Source of the DNA: an uncultured Eubacteriales bacterium
GTDB lineage: Bacteria > Bacillota > Clostridia > Oscillospirales > CAG-272
Direction of reading: 5' to 3'
Length of the DNA: 14,217 bases
NCBI GenBank assembly: GCA_958352145.1
Contig: CATWNM010000047.1
Location: 1-14,217 of the forward strand
The number at the start of each line of letters is the position of its first letter. Positions within the stretch are counted from its first letter, which is position 1. The position numbers were made by a program, and so were the translations under genes. Of this stretch, positions 13,465-14,217 are shown piece by piece. The notes below the pieces were generated by a model. It saw only the letters and a program-made list of their open reading frames with translations. It was not told where the DNA came from and searched no databases.

Positions 13465-14217
13465 TTACCTATTAGATTTATCTTTTGCTGCCGTCAGCGT
13501 ATTTTGAAGCAACATGGTAATGGTCATAGGGCCTACTCCGCCAGGTACAGGTGTTATATAGGCAGCCTTTTTCTCTACATGATCAAAATCCACATCTCCG
13601 CAAAGCTTTCCGTCTGCCATACGATTAATCCCGACATCAATTACAACCGCGCCCTCTTTGATCATGTCTTCCGTTATAAATTTTGGTTTGCCGACAGCGG
13701 CGACAACAATATCTGCCATATGAACAACTAGAGGTAAATTTTGCGTTTTAGAATGACATATTGTCACCGTAGCATTTTCTTTCAGCATCAGCATAGACTG
13801 TGGTTTTCCGACAATATTGCTCCGTCCGACAATCACACAATGTTTTCCGGCCGGGTCAATTCCATAAAAATGGAGAAGCTCCATGACGCCCGCAGGCGTA
13901 CAAGGCAAAAAGCGAGCGTTGCCAATCATGATTTTCCCCACATTCTGCGGATGAAAAGCGTCTACGTCTTTTTCAGGATCAATCGCTAGAATAACGGCAG
14001 TTTCATTTAGATGTCTTGGAAGCGGCAACTGCACCAGAATGCCGTGAATTCGATCATCATGATTCAGACGGTCGATCAGCATAAGCAGTTCTTTTTCCGA
14101 AACGTTCTCAGGAAGTTCGTGTACCTCCGAATACATCCCTACTTCTGCACAGGCCTTGTGTTTATTGCGGACGTAAACCTGCGATGCCGGGTCGCTGCCA
14201 ACGATCACAACGGCCAG
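13465..14217 (-). CDS. folD: Bifunctional methylene-THF dehydrogenase/methenyl-THF cyclohydrolase, N-terminus outside window
   Basis: FolD interconverts 5,10-methylene-, methenyl- and 10-formyl-tetrahydrofolate in the cytoplasm, supplying one-carbon units. The frame is open to the right edge; 250 residues are present and about 30 N-terminal residues are missing. The GTG at 14208 is only an internal valine codon of LAVVIVGSDPASQVYVRNK. Signatures are YVRNKHKACAEVGM (the catalytic-site Tyr and Lys), QLPLPRHL, DVDAFHPQNVG (usually DVDGFHP; a Gly-to-Ala change), PCTPAGVMELL, the dinucleotide-binding GRSNIVGKPQSML, ATVTICHSKT, AVVIDVGINR and the closing ITPVPGGVGPMTITML. The stop is TAA at 13465. 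A strong terminator follows, so it is not co-transcribed with the efflux genes. Nothing can be said of its promoter. Confidence 0.97.
   Translation of the reverse strand: MAVVIVGSDPASQVYVRNKHKACAEVGMYSEVHELPENVSEKELLMLIDRLNHDDRIHGILVQLPLPRHLNETAVILAIDPEKDVDAFHPQNVGKIMIGNARFLPCTPAGVMELLHFYGIDPAGKHCVIVGRSNIVGKPQSMLMLKENATVTICHSKTQNLPLVVHMADIVVAAVGKPKFITEDMIKEGAVVIDVGINRMADGKLCGDVDFDHVEKKAAYITPVPGGVGPMTITMLLQNTLTAAKDKSNR

Noticed and set aside
1..14217. Mobile elements, CRISPR arrays, defence islands, tRNA or rRNA genes
   Set aside because: No transposase, integrase, spaced direct-repeat array, nuclease/toxin pair or cloverleaf-like sequence was seen. Most of the window is recognisable core genes with short gaps.

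Overview
The window looks like a chromosomal segment of a Gram-positive bacterium, most likely a member of the Clostridia (Bacillota). The reasons are strong AAGGAGG-type ribosome binding sites, sigma-A promoters with TATAAT and extended TGn motifs, an endonuclease-type MutL (the form used where MutH is absent), a YlbF-family gene between miaB and mutS (the position of ymcA in Bacillus, but without cotE), and two small families I associate with Clostridia (DUF6020-like and DUF6514-like). Every gene I can support lies on the minus strand. The window is therefore read from high to low coordinates in the order of transcription.

13465-14217: the 5'-truncated folD gene of one-carbon metabolism, ended by a 32-nt perfect palindrome that acts as a terminator. 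10723-13327: a three-gene metal-efflux cassette made of an ArsR/SmtB repressor, a stand-alone HMA metal-binding protein and a P1B-type ATPase. It is driven by a consensus TTGACA-17-TATAAT promoter with ArsR-type operator repeats. Repressor and pump residues both point to zinc (and probably cadmium/lead) rather than copper.

10266-10614: a small DUF6514-like gene with its own promoter, whose -10 region is a perfect 11-bp tandem duplication. It is followed by two overlapping inverted repeats that could form a terminator, a switch or a pseudoknot. 8838-10195: an ECF sigma factor and an overlapping single-pass membrane protein, presumably its anti-sigma partner, closed by a terminator. 7009-8793: a polytopic membrane protein resembling DUF6020/GT-C proteins, with its own promoter.

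1-6969: an apparent operon miaB - ylbF-like - mutS - mutL - tgt(partial), driven from an extended -10 promoter. It joins tRNA modification (ms2i6A37 by MiaB; queuosine/preQ1 insertion by Tgt) to mismatch repair (MutS recognition, MutL nicking). The gaps are short (25, 25, 17 and 31 nt) and I saw no internal terminator.

No rRNA, tRNA, CRISPR array, insertion sequence or phage gene was seen. No gene-free stretch exceeds 300 bases. Most of the window is ordinary core genome. The less explained parts are the ECF/anti-sigma pair, the DUF6514-like locus with its RNA structures, and the cysteine tail of the YlbF-like protein.
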